Notes under the pieces: model-generated
Seen by the model: the letters and a program-made list of their open reading frames with translations, nothing else
Told to the model about the DNA's origin: nothing
Database searches by the model: none
DNA from: Candidatus Aenigmatarchaeota archaeon
GTDB lineage: Archaea > Aenigmatarchaeota > Aenigmatarchaeia > GW2011-AR5
DNA length: 5,771 bases
Direction of reading: 5' to 3'
NCBI GenBank assembly: GCA_016198645.1
Contig: JACQIE010000001.1
Location: 1-5,771 of the forward strand
Program-made: the position numbers and the translations under genes
In this document: in pieces, positions 1-5,771 of the stretch
Numbering within the stretch: position 1 is the stretch's first letter
Layout of the letters: every line of letters starts with the position of its first letter

Positions 1-653
1 AATATAGATTTTTCGTATTTTTTATCGAGCAGCAAGCGTATTGACTTTGCAAGCCCTTTGCCGATGCCCTTCACTTCCATAAGCTCCTCTTCGCTTGCGC
101 TCAAGACGCGCAACGGCGTACCGAAATGCTTTAAGAGTGCCTTCGCTTTGGCCGTGGATATTTTCGGCAAGCCGGCAAGCAAAAACTCTTGTTGCTGATT
201 CTCGGAACGGAATTTTCTCTTGCCTCTTATATTCACGCCTTTGCCTTCCTTCACCTGCTCGCGCTTTGCGATGGCAAAGAGCATCTCGGCTGTCTCACTG
301 GCGTTACGCGTCCAGATGACGTAAGCCCCTATGTCGGTTATCACGGAAGCGAGCGCGCCGCGGAGCGCGTTGGGATGTATTCCTTCGCTGCTGAAAAGGC
401 TCTCGCCTTCGATCACAAGCACGGGAACCTCAAACTCGCCTTTCAAATCGAGCAGCTGGCGGAAGAGGCGACCGTCCATTATGCTCGCGATGAAATCCGG
501 GACCGTCTTCCTTTCAGCCGCAACGCGAGAGCTAAGCTGGTAATCGCCTACAGTCATGGCTTTCTCTATAACCATGCATTTGTTGGAAAGCATGAGGGCG
601 ATGTTGCTCGATGCTTCGTGAACATCTGCGTATATTATTATGCCGTCTTCCAT
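1..653 (-). CDS. hef: XPF/Hef-family structure-specific endonuclease with C-terminal HhH2 domain (3' end cut by window edge)
   Basis: This is the nuclease half of an archaeal Hef/XPF protein, which in the family cuts branched DNA such as forks and flaps. From the ATG at 653, 217 residues are visible. The nuclease core carries the family signature GDx(9)ERKxxxD: G36-D37, then E47-R48-K49 and D53, the metal-binding active site. IHPNALRGA (92-100) and IAKREQ (128-133) match known Hef proteins. A tandem helix-hairpin-helix domain spans about 157-213 (LAGLPKIS, then VKGIGKGLAKSI). By comparison with Pyrococcus Hef recalled from memory, only a few C-terminal residues lie off the edge. The usual DxRE motif near the N-terminus reads D10-V-H-E13, a histidine in place of arginine. 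Start choice: an in-frame ATG also exists at 662, but GAGGT (667-663) abuts it, whereas it sits 9 nt before the ATG at 653, a normal spacing. An in-frame stop at 671-669 rules out an earlier start. The helicase stop codon is one base upstream, implying one operon and coupled translation. Confidence 0.93.
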   Translation of the reverse strand, partial: MEDGIIIYADVHEASSNIALMLSNKCMVIEKAMTVGDYQLSSRVAAERKTVPDFIASIMDGRLFRQLLDLKGEFEVPVLVIEGESLFSSEGIHPNALRGALASVITDIGAYVIWTRNASETAEMLFAIAKREQVKEGKGVNIRGKRKFRSENQQQEFLLAGLPKISTAKAKALLKHFGTPLRVLSASEEELMEVKGIGKGLAKSIRLLLDKKYEKSI

Positions 654-654
654 G

Positions 655-2148
655 TCAACCATACCTCTTCAGCGAGCCGGACAACGCGTATAATATTTTT
701 TTCATGCTCCTCTCTTTCTGGTATCCTGCCCAGTGATACGCCTCGTCGCGCGTGCCTTTCGTTACCAGAAAAATGACCTTTCCCTCTTTCGTTCGCGCGG
801 TGCGCCCGGAACGCTGGATGCGACGGATAGCCGAGGGCGTCGGCTCGTAGAATATCACGACGCCGGTTTCTGCTACATCAAGGCCTTCTTCACCGACCGA
901 GCTGGCGACAAGAACGTTGTGAAAGCCCATGCTGAACTCATTCAGTATCTGTATCTGCTCCTTCTGGCTCAGACCGGCGCCGGATTTCTTTGCCTGACCA
1001 ATAAACTGGACCGGTGCCGCGCCTTTGACGCTTTTAAGCTCGCGGCATATTTTTTCTATACTGTCCCGGAACTGGGCGAAGACCATTATCCGCGCGTCCC
1101 TGTCTGCTGCCAGCTCTTCCGTGACTATTTGCTTCAGCGCGGCAATCTTCGGATGCTCCTTTCCTTCTTCGCTTAACGTTACCGTTAAGCGCATCGCGCT
1201 GCGCAGCGCGTCGTCTTTCAGCAGCCGTTCCACTGCACGGCTGCGCTGCGCAACGAGACGGTCAAAATATTTCTTCAGGGAGTATATCGTCTGCGTTTCC
1301 AGCAGCAGTATTGCGTGGTCGACTTTGAGAACCTCTGCAAGCACTGACATCGCCATGAACCTGTAATTGCTGTCGCTCTTTGACAGCTCTTCCTGCAGTT
1401 TCAGTATCTGTATTTTGCTAAGCGGGCTTTTCACGATGCCCCATGACATGAGTTTTTTCATCCTGCTATCTTTTACGGCGGTGAGATAAGTGCGCAGCGA
1501 CTCCATTTCTTTCGTCAGCGCCACCTCGCGGTATTCTTCGTTCATCAGTTGCACGTACGGCTTCACGTCCTCGTCCTCCCGCGAGCGGATTTCCACGTTG
1601 TTTATTTTCAGGAGCCTTTTCACCTCGTCAATTTTTCGGCGGTCGGCGCCGGGCGATGCGGTAAGCGCAAGTATAAGGGAAGAAAACGCCTCGGCTATCC
1701 GCGTATACGCGTAATTGCCCACGGCGCGATGCGCCTCGTCAAAAATGCACAGTGAATAGCCGTCAAGAGACAGCACGCCGGAAGACAGGTCGTTCTCCAC
1801 CGTCTGGGGCGTGGAGAATATGACGTCGCTCTTCGCGTATATTTTTCGCCGTTCACTTGGCGGCGTCGAACCCGTGACTGCTGCCATCTCAAGCCCGGCA
1901 CGCATGAAGCGGCTGAAAGTCTTCAGATGCTGCGCCACAAGCGGGCGCGTGGGCGCAAGGAACATTATCTTCCCTTTTCGCTTCTCAAGGCAGTGCGCCG
2001 TGACGAGAGCGGCGACGGATGTCTTGCCCATGCCCGTCGGCAAGACAACAAGTGTGTTGGCGCTTGCGGCTGATGCGAGTATGCGCTCCTGATACGCCCG
2101 CTTTTCTATCGCATTCGGCGCTATCCACGGATGGGAGACGTATTCCAT
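655..2148 (-). CDS. hef: Hef/FANCM-type SF2 DNA helicase (helicase part only)
   Basis: This is an ATP-dependent superfamily 2 helicase/translocase of the Hef/FANCM group, expected to remodel stalled forks and branched DNA. With the start at 2148 it has 497 residues. Visible motifs are I, PTGMGKT (37-43); Ia, APTRPL (about 65-70); II, DEAH (137-140); III, TAS (163-165); IV, around MVFAQFRDS; V, GEEGLDV (419-425); and VI, QRSGRTAR (445-452). A charged helical insert between the two RecA-like lobes (about 190-330) fits the Hef thumb-like domain. The protein ends about 45 residues after motif VI with no nuclease domain; the nuclease is the next gene, one base downstream. Start choice: the open frame continues to 2226, but that extension runs into the divergent gene and its first residues are hydrophobic and unlike the family. 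A TATA-like element (2170-2177) lies 22-29 nt before the ATG at 2148, fitting a leaderless start; the ATG at 2154 is a less likely alternative. No Shine-Dalgarno sequence is present. Confidence 0.95.
   Translation of the reverse strand: MEYVSHPWIAPNAIEKRAYQERILASAASANTLVVLPTGMGKTSVAALVTAHCLEKRKGKIMFLAPTRPLVAQHLKTFSRFMRAGLEMAAVTGSTPPSERRKIYAKSDVIFSTPQTVENDLSSGVLSLDGYSLCIFDEAHRAVGNYAYTRIAEAFSSLILALTASPGADRRKIDEVKRLLKINNVEIRSREDEDVKPYVQLMNEEYREVALTKEMESLRTYLTAVKDSRMKKLMSWGIVKSPLSKIQILKLQEELSKSDSNYRFMAMSVLAEVLKVDHAILLLETQTIYSLKKYFDRLVAQRSRAVERLLKDDALRSAMRLTVTLSEEGKEHPKIAALKQIVTEELAADRDARIMVFAQFRDSIEKICRELKSVKGAAPVQFIGQAKKSGAGLSQKEQIQILNEFSMGFHNVLVASSVGEEGLDVAETGVVIFYEPTPSAIRRIQRSGRTARTKEGKVIFLVTKGTRDEAYHWAGYQKERSMKKILYALSGSLKRYG
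663..667 (-). promoter_or_regulatory. Shine-Dalgarno sequence of the nuclease gene
   Basis: On the minus strand GAGGT lies inside the last codons of the helicase, 9 nt before the nuclease ATG at 653. It decides between the two in-frame ATGs (662 and 653) and argues that the nuclease is translated as a separate protein rather than left over from a sequencing error in a fused gene. Confidence 0.55.
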
Positions 2149-2182
2149 ACGCATTTTAAGCGTGCAAGCAATAAATCCGCAT
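2149..2182. promoter_or_regulatory. Compact divergent promoter region for helicase (minus) and surface peptidase (plus)
   Basis: Only 34 bp separate the two predicted start codons. On the plus strand ATTTTAAG (2153-2160) lies about 23-30 nt before the ATG at 2183. On the minus strand GATTTATT (2177-2170) lies 22-29 nt before the ATG at 2148. Both distances fit archaeal TATA boxes driving leaderless transcripts, and neither start has a Shine-Dalgarno sequence. An imperfect palindrome, GCGTGCAAGC (2160-2169), lies between the boxes and could be an operator, though this is weak. Because the elements overlap, the two promoters probably cannot be occupied at the same time. This is inferred from sequence only. 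Confidence 0.45.
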
Positions 2183-3838
2183 ATGGACAGCGGGCTGATA
2201 GCGTTTATAATTGCCGTGGCTGCCATTTCGGTGCTTGCATATATAGCCGCGGGGTATGTTGAAAACCCTGTTGCCCGACCGGAAATTCTTTATATGAACG
2301 GCACCGAACTTTCAGTACTTAATAACAGTTCCATTACCATAAAGGCAGGCGAGCTTCTGCTCAAGCTAAACGACAAAACCACCGTTGTCAATGCAGAAGA
2401 CATACCGCCGGGCGGCATTGTCAACATCGCGTTTGAAGCCGCCAATATTTCATCCGTCTCTGTTCTGTACAAAGGCACCGTCAACAACGTGAAAGTTGCT
2501 GACATAGACGCTCTTTTGAAAGAAAACTACAATTCTGATACCAACTATCCGGCAACCACTACATCCACGACTCCCAAATTCACTACCACGACGACAACTG
2601 TAAAAAAGACTACTACCACCAAGCCACCGGCATATTCCGGCGGTTCTTCCACTGGTGGCTCTTCTTCTGGCGGTTCCTCCATGAATACGGAAACTGTCAC
2701 GACAACTTTGCAATCTTCTTCCACTACCACTATTCTCGCGCCAGCTATGTTATGTTCGGATTCCGACGGAGGGCAGAATATCTACCAGAAAGGGACCACT
2801 GCGGGCCCCTCGGAATCTGATACCGATACGTGTTCATCGCCATCGCGGCTACTAGAATGGCATTGTCTTGCAGGATATAATCAGCCGTTAGGTTACTATA
2901 TAGATTGTCCGGCAGGATATTCGTGCCAGAACGGAGCATGCATTGCAACAGCATCTGTCACAACCACTACTCTCGTGCCAACGAGCACGACTACCACGAC
3001 ACTCGGCGTTGCAGCAACTACCACTACAACAACGCTACCGGCTACTACTACGACCTCAGCCACGACGACCACAATCCCTGCCACGACCACGACGACGTCA
3101 ACGACCACCACCATGCCGTTGTCGCCGGATTCGCCGGACAGCATAGTCCAGCCCATACTCTTCATGTCGTCGGATTATCCGGTGGACGACCAATTGACGC
3201 AATGGTTCTCCCAAAAAATATCCGAAATCAAAACGTTCTACGCCAATAACAACGGCGGCAAAACTTTCAAAACGTTGCCGCTCGCCGTAGTTCAGGGCGA
3301 CCACGACCACGAATGGTATTGGTGCACGAACAGCGGCGGGCAATGCAACCAACGCGAAGGCAACCTCATAAACGAGCTGAAAGCAAAGGGGTATCCCGTG
3401 GATCCGGACTGGAACAATTTCCCGTCGAACCGCGTGGTGTGGATTCTTGACATGGGAGGCGGCGGATACGCCGGAGCGAGGAAGTATCCTACAGGAGGCG
3501 GCATCGCCATTGTCGGGGACGCTTCCGTCTACGCGTTCATTGACGGGAACTGCAATCGCGTAAAGGACAAATATTTTCCCAATGATAACCATCCTAACGT
3601 CAAGGACACGTGCCAAAACAGCTGGATACCTTCAGGGCAAACGCAGGGGTTCTCAGTAGGGGCTCTTGCCCACGAACTGGGGCACGCGTTCGGGATGCCA
3701 CATCCTGACGGATACGGTTATCCCACAAGCTCCGTCAAATGGAGTCAGACCATGATAGGATGGCATTGGCTGTATCCTGCCACGGGACTGCTGAATGAGG
3801 ATAGAAATATACTCTCCACCAGCAATTTCTTCGGATGA
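2183..3838 (+). CDS. Exported multidomain surface protein with C-terminal metzincin-type zinc metallopeptidase domain
   Basis: Predicted membrane-anchored, outward-facing peptidase of 551 residues; its substrate is unknown. Domain order: a hydrophobic segment at about 4-26 (signal anchor); a small beta-rich domain at about 30-115 with several NxS/T sites; a Thr-rich linker (125-140) running into a Gly/Ser stretch and a second Thr/Ser stretch (to about 185); a six-cysteine module (C191-C253) opening CSDSDGG and closing CPAGYSCQNGAC; a second Thr-rich linker (about 257-310); and a catalytic domain (about 318-551). The catalytic domain holds HELGHAFGMPH (497-507), the HExxHxxGxxH zinc motif with ligands H497, H501, H507 and general base E498, plus a likely Met-turn, TMIG, at M524. 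Cysteine pairs in the catalytic part (CTNSGGQC and the two flanking NDNHP) fit an extracytoplasmic location. Start choice: a GTG at 2162 is in frame, but the ATG at 2183 has a TATA-like box at the right distance and puts the hydrophobic segment at the N-terminus. The MEROPS family is not identified; the metzincin call is by motif. Confidence 0.85.
   Translation: MDSGLIAFIIAVAAISVLAYIAAGYVENPVARPEILYMNGTELSVLNNSSITIKAGELLLKLNDKTTVVNAEDIPPGGIVNIAFEAANISSVSVLYKGTVNNVKVADIDALLKENYNSDTNYPATTTSTTPKFTTTTTTVKKTTTTKPPAYSGGSSTGGSSSGGSSMNTETVTTTLQSSSTTTILAPAMLCSDSDGGQNIYQKGTTAGPSESDTDTCSSPSRLLEWHCLAGYNQPLGYYIDCPAGYSCQNGACIATASVTTTTLVPTSTTTTTLGVAATTTTTTLPATTTTSATTTTIPATTTTTSTTTTMPLSPDSPDSIVQPILFMSSDYPVDDQLTQWFSQKISEIKTFYANNNGGKTFKTLPLAVVQGDHDHEWYWCTNSGGQCNQREGNLINELKAKGYPVDPDWNNFPSNRVVWILDMGGGGYAGARKYPTGGGIAIVGDASVYAFIDGNCNRVKDKYFPNDNHPNVKDTCQNSWIPSGQTQGFSVGALAHELGHAFGMPHPDGYGYPTSSVKWSQTMIGWHWLYPATGLLNEDRNILSTSNFFG
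2555..2736 (+). repeat. Low-complexity Thr/Ser/Gly linker tract 1 (inside peptidase gene)
   Basis: Runs of ACN codons encode clusters of threonine, interrupted by KK/KPP, then GGSS repeats (about 2639-2680) and a further TTT/SSS stretch. All four threonine codons are mixed, so this is a protein-level repeat rather than a simple DNA microsatellite. Such Thr-rich linkers in archaeal surface proteins are thought to be extended and O-glycosylated; that role is inferred here. Confidence 0.8.
2957..3112 (+). repeat. Low-complexity Thr-rich linker tract 2 (inside peptidase gene)
   Basis: About 52 codons, mostly ACN, giving blocks of four to six threonines separated by LVPTS, LGVAA, LPA, SA and IPA. 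The block unit (T)4-6 plus two to five small or hydrophobic residues repeats several times. It tethers the catalytic domain to the six-cysteine module. The complementary strand is open in places and would encode long valine runs, which is only a shadow of the repeat. Confidence 0.85.
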
Positions 3839-3871
3839 TGGGAATCTTAAAAATCCTCTGTGAAGAAGACC

Positions 3872-3889
3872 GACGCACAGCGGTGCGTC
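3872..3889 (+). other. Perfect 7-bp stem-loop after the peptidase gene
   Basis: GACGCAC and GTGCGTC form a perfect GC-rich stem around the loop AGCG, 33 nt after the peptidase stop codon. The sequence after it is only mildly T-rich, so it is not a classical terminator. It could protect the mRNA 3' end or contribute to termination. Confidence 0.35.
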
Positions 3890-3940
3890 AATTCCTTTCG
3901 CAACGGATTTGCACACCGAATTCTCCAAATTAGAACGTTC

Positions 3941-3949
3941 AAATACTAA
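3941..3949 (+). promoter_or_regulatory. TATA-like promoter element of the CCA-enzyme gene
   Basis: AAATACTAA lies 21-29 nt before the ATG at 3970, the position expected for a TATA box of a leaderless archaeal transcript. A second, stronger AT-rich run (about 3957-3969) touches the start codon itself and is too close for a TATA box serving this start; it may act as the initiator region. No Shine-Dalgarno sequence is present. Confidence 0.4.
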
Positions 3950-3969
3950 TGTCTTTGTAATATATATTT

Positions 3970-5316
3970 ATGACTCTCCGCACCATAAAGCAGGACGTAT
4001 TGAGGAAAATAAAGCCGGACCTGCACGAAGAGCGAAGAACGGAAGAGTTCGTGGTTAAGCTCACGAACGCATGCAACGAACTGAATGTGGAGGGAGAGTT
4101 GTGCGGCTCGCTGGGCAAGAAGACGTGGCTGAAAGGCGACCACGACGTGGACATGTTCCTGCTTTTCCCGCCTTCGCTTCCGCGAAAAGAATTGGAATTA
4201 AAAGGCATGACGGCTGCGAAAGAGATAGCACGGAAGATACAGGGCGTGCCCACGGTGAAATACGCAGAGCATCCCTATCTGCGTATACGGGCAGAGGGCT
4301 TCGCTGTTGACTGCGTACCGTGTTATAAAATAGCAAGCGGCGACAAAATAATAAGCGCAGTGGACCGGTCGCCGCTTCACACGCGCTACGTAGCTCGCAA
4401 GCTCCCGCCGGACTTCCGCGACGAAGTGCGGCTATTGAAGCAGTTCTGCAAGGGCGCGGGCGTTTACGGCAGCGACGTCGGGCATCACGGTATTTCCGGC
4501 TACGCGTGCGAGCTGCTGGTAATAACGCACGGCAAGTTTGAAGCCGTGCTGAAAGAAGTAGCGAAATGGAGACCGCAGATAGTCGTGGACGCAGAGCGCA
4601 CGGGAAAAACAAAGTTCACCGAGCCGCTGGTAATCGTGGACCCCGTTGACGCCGAACGGAACGTGGCTGCGAACATGAACGCCGAAAACCTCATACGATT
4701 CGTAGAGGCGGCAAAGAAGTTTCTCTTCAAACCGTCTGCCGAAGCGTTCTTTCCCACGCAGACTGTGCTGGACACGGAAAAGAAGATACGCCTGAAAAGC
4801 AGGGGAACGAAATTTCTGGCGTTAAAAATGAAAAAGCCTGACGTGATAGAAGACACTCTGCTGCCGCAGTTGAGGAAAGCAGCGTCCCGCGTGGCTTCTC
4901 TTCTGGCGGAAAATGATTTCTCGCTCGTTCGCCGCTTTGCTCCAGCGGACGAAGCGCACATGTATATGATTTACGAGCTGAACGTCTGGAAACAGCCTGT
5001 CGTCAAAAGAATGGACGGGCCGTTCGTTTTTGCAAAAAAGCATGCAGACGAGTTTGTGAAAAAATACGCGGTCGGCTATTTTCCGCCTTACGTGGACGGC
5101 GAGCAGTGGCACGCTGAGAAACGCCGGGAGCACGCGGAAGCCCGCGCCTTGCTCGCGTCACTGAAGACGAGAAAAGACCTGCCGTCCATGGGAATACCTT
5201 TGCACGTGGCAGAGCCGCTTCGCAAAGGCGAATTACTGGAAGACGAAGACTTCTGGAAGGACGTGCTAAAAAACAAAGCGCTGTCTTCTTTCCTCCGTGA
5301 AAAGTATTTCGGGTGA
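3970..5316 (+). CDS. cca: Archaeal class I CCA-adding enzyme (tRNA nucleotidyltransferase)
   Basis: Adds or repairs the 3'-terminal CCA of tRNAs, using CTP and ATP without a nucleic acid template. The 448 residues compare well with Archaeoglobus CCA enzyme (about 437). The nucleotidyltransferase signature is GSLGKKTWLKGDHDVDMF (46-63), with D59 and D61 as metal ligands and D114 (in FAVDCVPCY) as the third carboxylate. Further family blocks are SAVDRSPLHTRYV, the LKQFCKGAGVYGS and HGISGYACELLV helices of the central domain, and IVDPVDAERNVAANM leading into the tail domain. In the first block the family more often has an alanine where this protein has L48-G49, a mild variation. The ATG at 3970 begins the conserved N-terminal helix and has a TATA-like box upstream but no Shine-Dalgarno sequence, suggesting a leaderless mRNA. 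It appears monocistronic, between the peptidase gene (131 bp away) and a convergent sepF. No tRNA gene is visible nearby. Confidence 0.97.
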   Translation: MTLRTIKQDVLRKIKPDLHEERRTEEFVVKLTNACNELNVEGELCGSLGKKTWLKGDHDVDMFLLFPPSLPRKELELKGMTAAKEIARKIQGVPTVKYAEHPYLRIRAEGFAVDCVPCYKIASGDKIISAVDRSPLHTRYVARKLPPDFRDEVRLLKQFCKGAGVYGSDVGHHGISGYACELLVITHGKFEAVLKEVAKWRPQIVVDAERTGKTKFTEPLVIVDPVDAERNVAANMNAENLIRFVEAAKKFLFKPSAEAFFPTQTVLDTEKKIRLKSRGTKFLALKMKKPDVIEDTLLPQLRKAASRVASLLAENDFSLVRRFAPADEAHMYMIYELNVWKQPVVKRMDGPFVFAKKHADEFVKKYAVGYFPPYVDGEQWHAEKRREHAEARALLASLKTRKDLPSMGIPLHVAEPLRKGELLEDEDFWKDVLKNKALSSFLREKYFG

Positions 5317-5432
5317 AACCTTAAGGGTAACTGCCGCCTGCATAACGCAACGTAGAATGGAAGATGTCATGCGACTTTGCACCGGGTAGTAAAGGAGCGG
5401 GAAAACATCTGAGCACGATTTCAGCAGAGTGG

Positions 5433-5463
5433 TTTCGTTTCATTCTTTACTTGTTTACCGTTT
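5433..5463 (+). terminator. T-rich tract, possible terminator of cca
   Basis: Five TTT groups lie within about 31 nt, starting 117 nt after the cca stop codon in the convergent spacer. Archaeal RNA polymerase commonly stops at runs of T with no hairpin, so this is a candidate terminator. The runs are short (three T each), so confidence is low. Confidence 0.3.
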
Positions 5464-5472
5464 GGTGCTGGA

Positions 5473-5491
5473 TTTCACAAGAGTGAAAAAA
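5473..5491 (-). terminator. T6 run and short hairpin, possible terminator of sepF
   Basis: On the minus strand, T6 (5491-5486) directly follows the sepF stop codon and overlaps a 6-bp inverted repeat (TTTCAC/GTGAAA, 5473-5488, with a four-base loop). Oligo-T stretches are the main archaeal termination signal. The hairpin is weak, and the T run comes before it rather than after it. Confidence 0.35.
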
Positions 5492-5771
5492 TTACTCCGC
5501 GCCGCGGTTGATTTTCGCCGTTTTTGGCGTCACAAGAAGCCAGTCCTCGCCTATGCCGGCTATATCGCCGTCCACTGCAAGGCACGTCTTTCGCACGCGC
5601 GTCACGGCGCGCTTCAACTCGGCGACGTCTTTTTCCCGCAACTCGCGTATCTTGACAAGAAGTATTCTTCCCGAACGGACCTTTTCCTGAATCCTGTTTG
5701 CATCGGCAAAAGAAGAGAGCTTTTCAACCTGTATGGTGAGCTTCGCGTCCTTCCGCTCTTCATCTTGAAAA
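5492..5771 (-). CDS. sepF: Archaeal SepF (DUF552), FtsZ membrane anchor; N-terminus cut by window edge
   Basis: The visible 92 C-terminal residues match the SepF core. After an acidic/basic lead-in comes IQVEKLSSFADANRIQEKV, then GRILLVKIRELREKDVAELKRAVTRV as strand-turn-helix, and CLAVDGDIAGIGEDWLLVTP as the closing strands, ending a few residues later at the stop 5494-5492. In studied archaea SepF binds FtsZ and anchors the division ring to the membrane through an N-terminal amphipathic helix; that helix would lie beyond 5771 and cannot be checked. The length fits the folded domain of a protein of roughly 110-150 residues. It converges on cca with a 175-bp spacer. Its presence implies FtsZ-based division in this organism, although ftsZ is not in the window. 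Confidence 0.88.
   Translation of the reverse strand, partial: FQDEERKDAKLTIQVEKLSSFADANRIQEKVRSGRILLVKIRELREKDVAELKRAVTRVRKTCLAVDGDIAGIGEDWLLVTPKTAKINRGAE

Noticed and set aside
189..776. Plus-strand open frame of 195 codons opposite the nuclease gene
   Set aside because: The minus strand carries clear XPF motifs throughout; the plus-strand product has no recognisable domain.
2149..2226. N-terminal extension of the helicase frame up to 2226
   Set aside because: It would overlap the start of the divergent peptidase gene, encodes a hydrophobic stretch not seen in Hef, and ignores the TATA-like box placed correctly for the ATG at 2148.
2555..3112. CRISPR or tandem DNA repeat array
   Set aside because: The repeats are amino-acid level (Thr codons in frame) with no fixed-length direct repeats or spacers, and they lie inside a continuous coding frame.
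2896..3165. Minus-strand open frame rich in valine opposite the Thr linker
   Set aside because: It is the complement of the ACN repeats read in reverse and has no start signal or family features.
3839..3969. tRNA or other structured RNA gene between the peptidase and cca genes, suggested by the perfect hairpin
   Set aside because: Only one hairpin is present; there is no T-loop GTTCRA motif, acceptor stem or cloverleaf.
5321..5443. Minus-strand 40-residue open frame in the cca-sepF spacer
   Set aside because: It is short, has no family resemblance, no good ribosome binding site and no clear TATA box at the right distance; chance is more likely.
5425..5489. Possible C/D box guide RNA on the minus strand of the spacer (CTGA with a TGAAA-like element upstream)
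   Set aside because: No acceptable RTGATGA C box is present and the internal C'/D' pair is missing.

Overview
The window looks like a piece of an archaeal chromosome, most likely from a DPANN-type lineage (Micrarchaeota, Diapherotrites, Aenigmarchaeota or a relative). The archaeal signs are a Hef/FANCM-type helicase next to an XPF-type nuclease, a class I (archaeal) CCA-adding enzyme, an archaeal SepF, and start codons that follow TATA-like boxes at about 25 nt with no Shine-Dalgarno sequence, as expected for leaderless transcripts. The DPANN suggestion rests on the threonine-rich linkers and a six-cysteine DSDGG module in the surface protein, which I know mainly from such genomes. It is an inference, and the exact phylum cannot be settled here.

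Layout. Positions 1-2148 (minus strand) hold a two-gene DNA-repair unit: a Hef helicase (655-2148) and, one base after its stop codon, an XPF/Hef nuclease with a helix-hairpin-helix domain (653 to beyond the left edge). In most Euryarchaeota these two parts are one fused protein, so the split is the main genomic oddity. A 34-bp divergent promoter region (2149-2182) separates them from a plus-strand gene (2183-3838). That gene encodes a predicted exported, membrane-anchored protein with a small beta-rich domain, two threonine-rich linkers flanking a six-cysteine module, and a C-terminal zinc metallopeptidase domain of metzincin type. After 131 bp containing a short perfect hairpin and a TATA-like box comes the cca gene (3970-5316, plus). 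A 175-bp convergent spacer with T-rich tracts follows, then the C-terminal part of sepF (5492 to beyond the right edge, minus).

How the genes relate. Only the helicase and nuclease are clearly functionally linked: both would act on stalled or branched replication forks and are co-oriented and translationally close. The peptidase, CCA enzyme and SepF look like independent transcription units serving cell-surface proteolysis, tRNA maturation and FtsZ-based cell division. No mobile element, CRISPR array, tRNA or rRNA gene was seen. The least described item is the multidomain surface metallopeptidase. I do not see a new multi-gene system.
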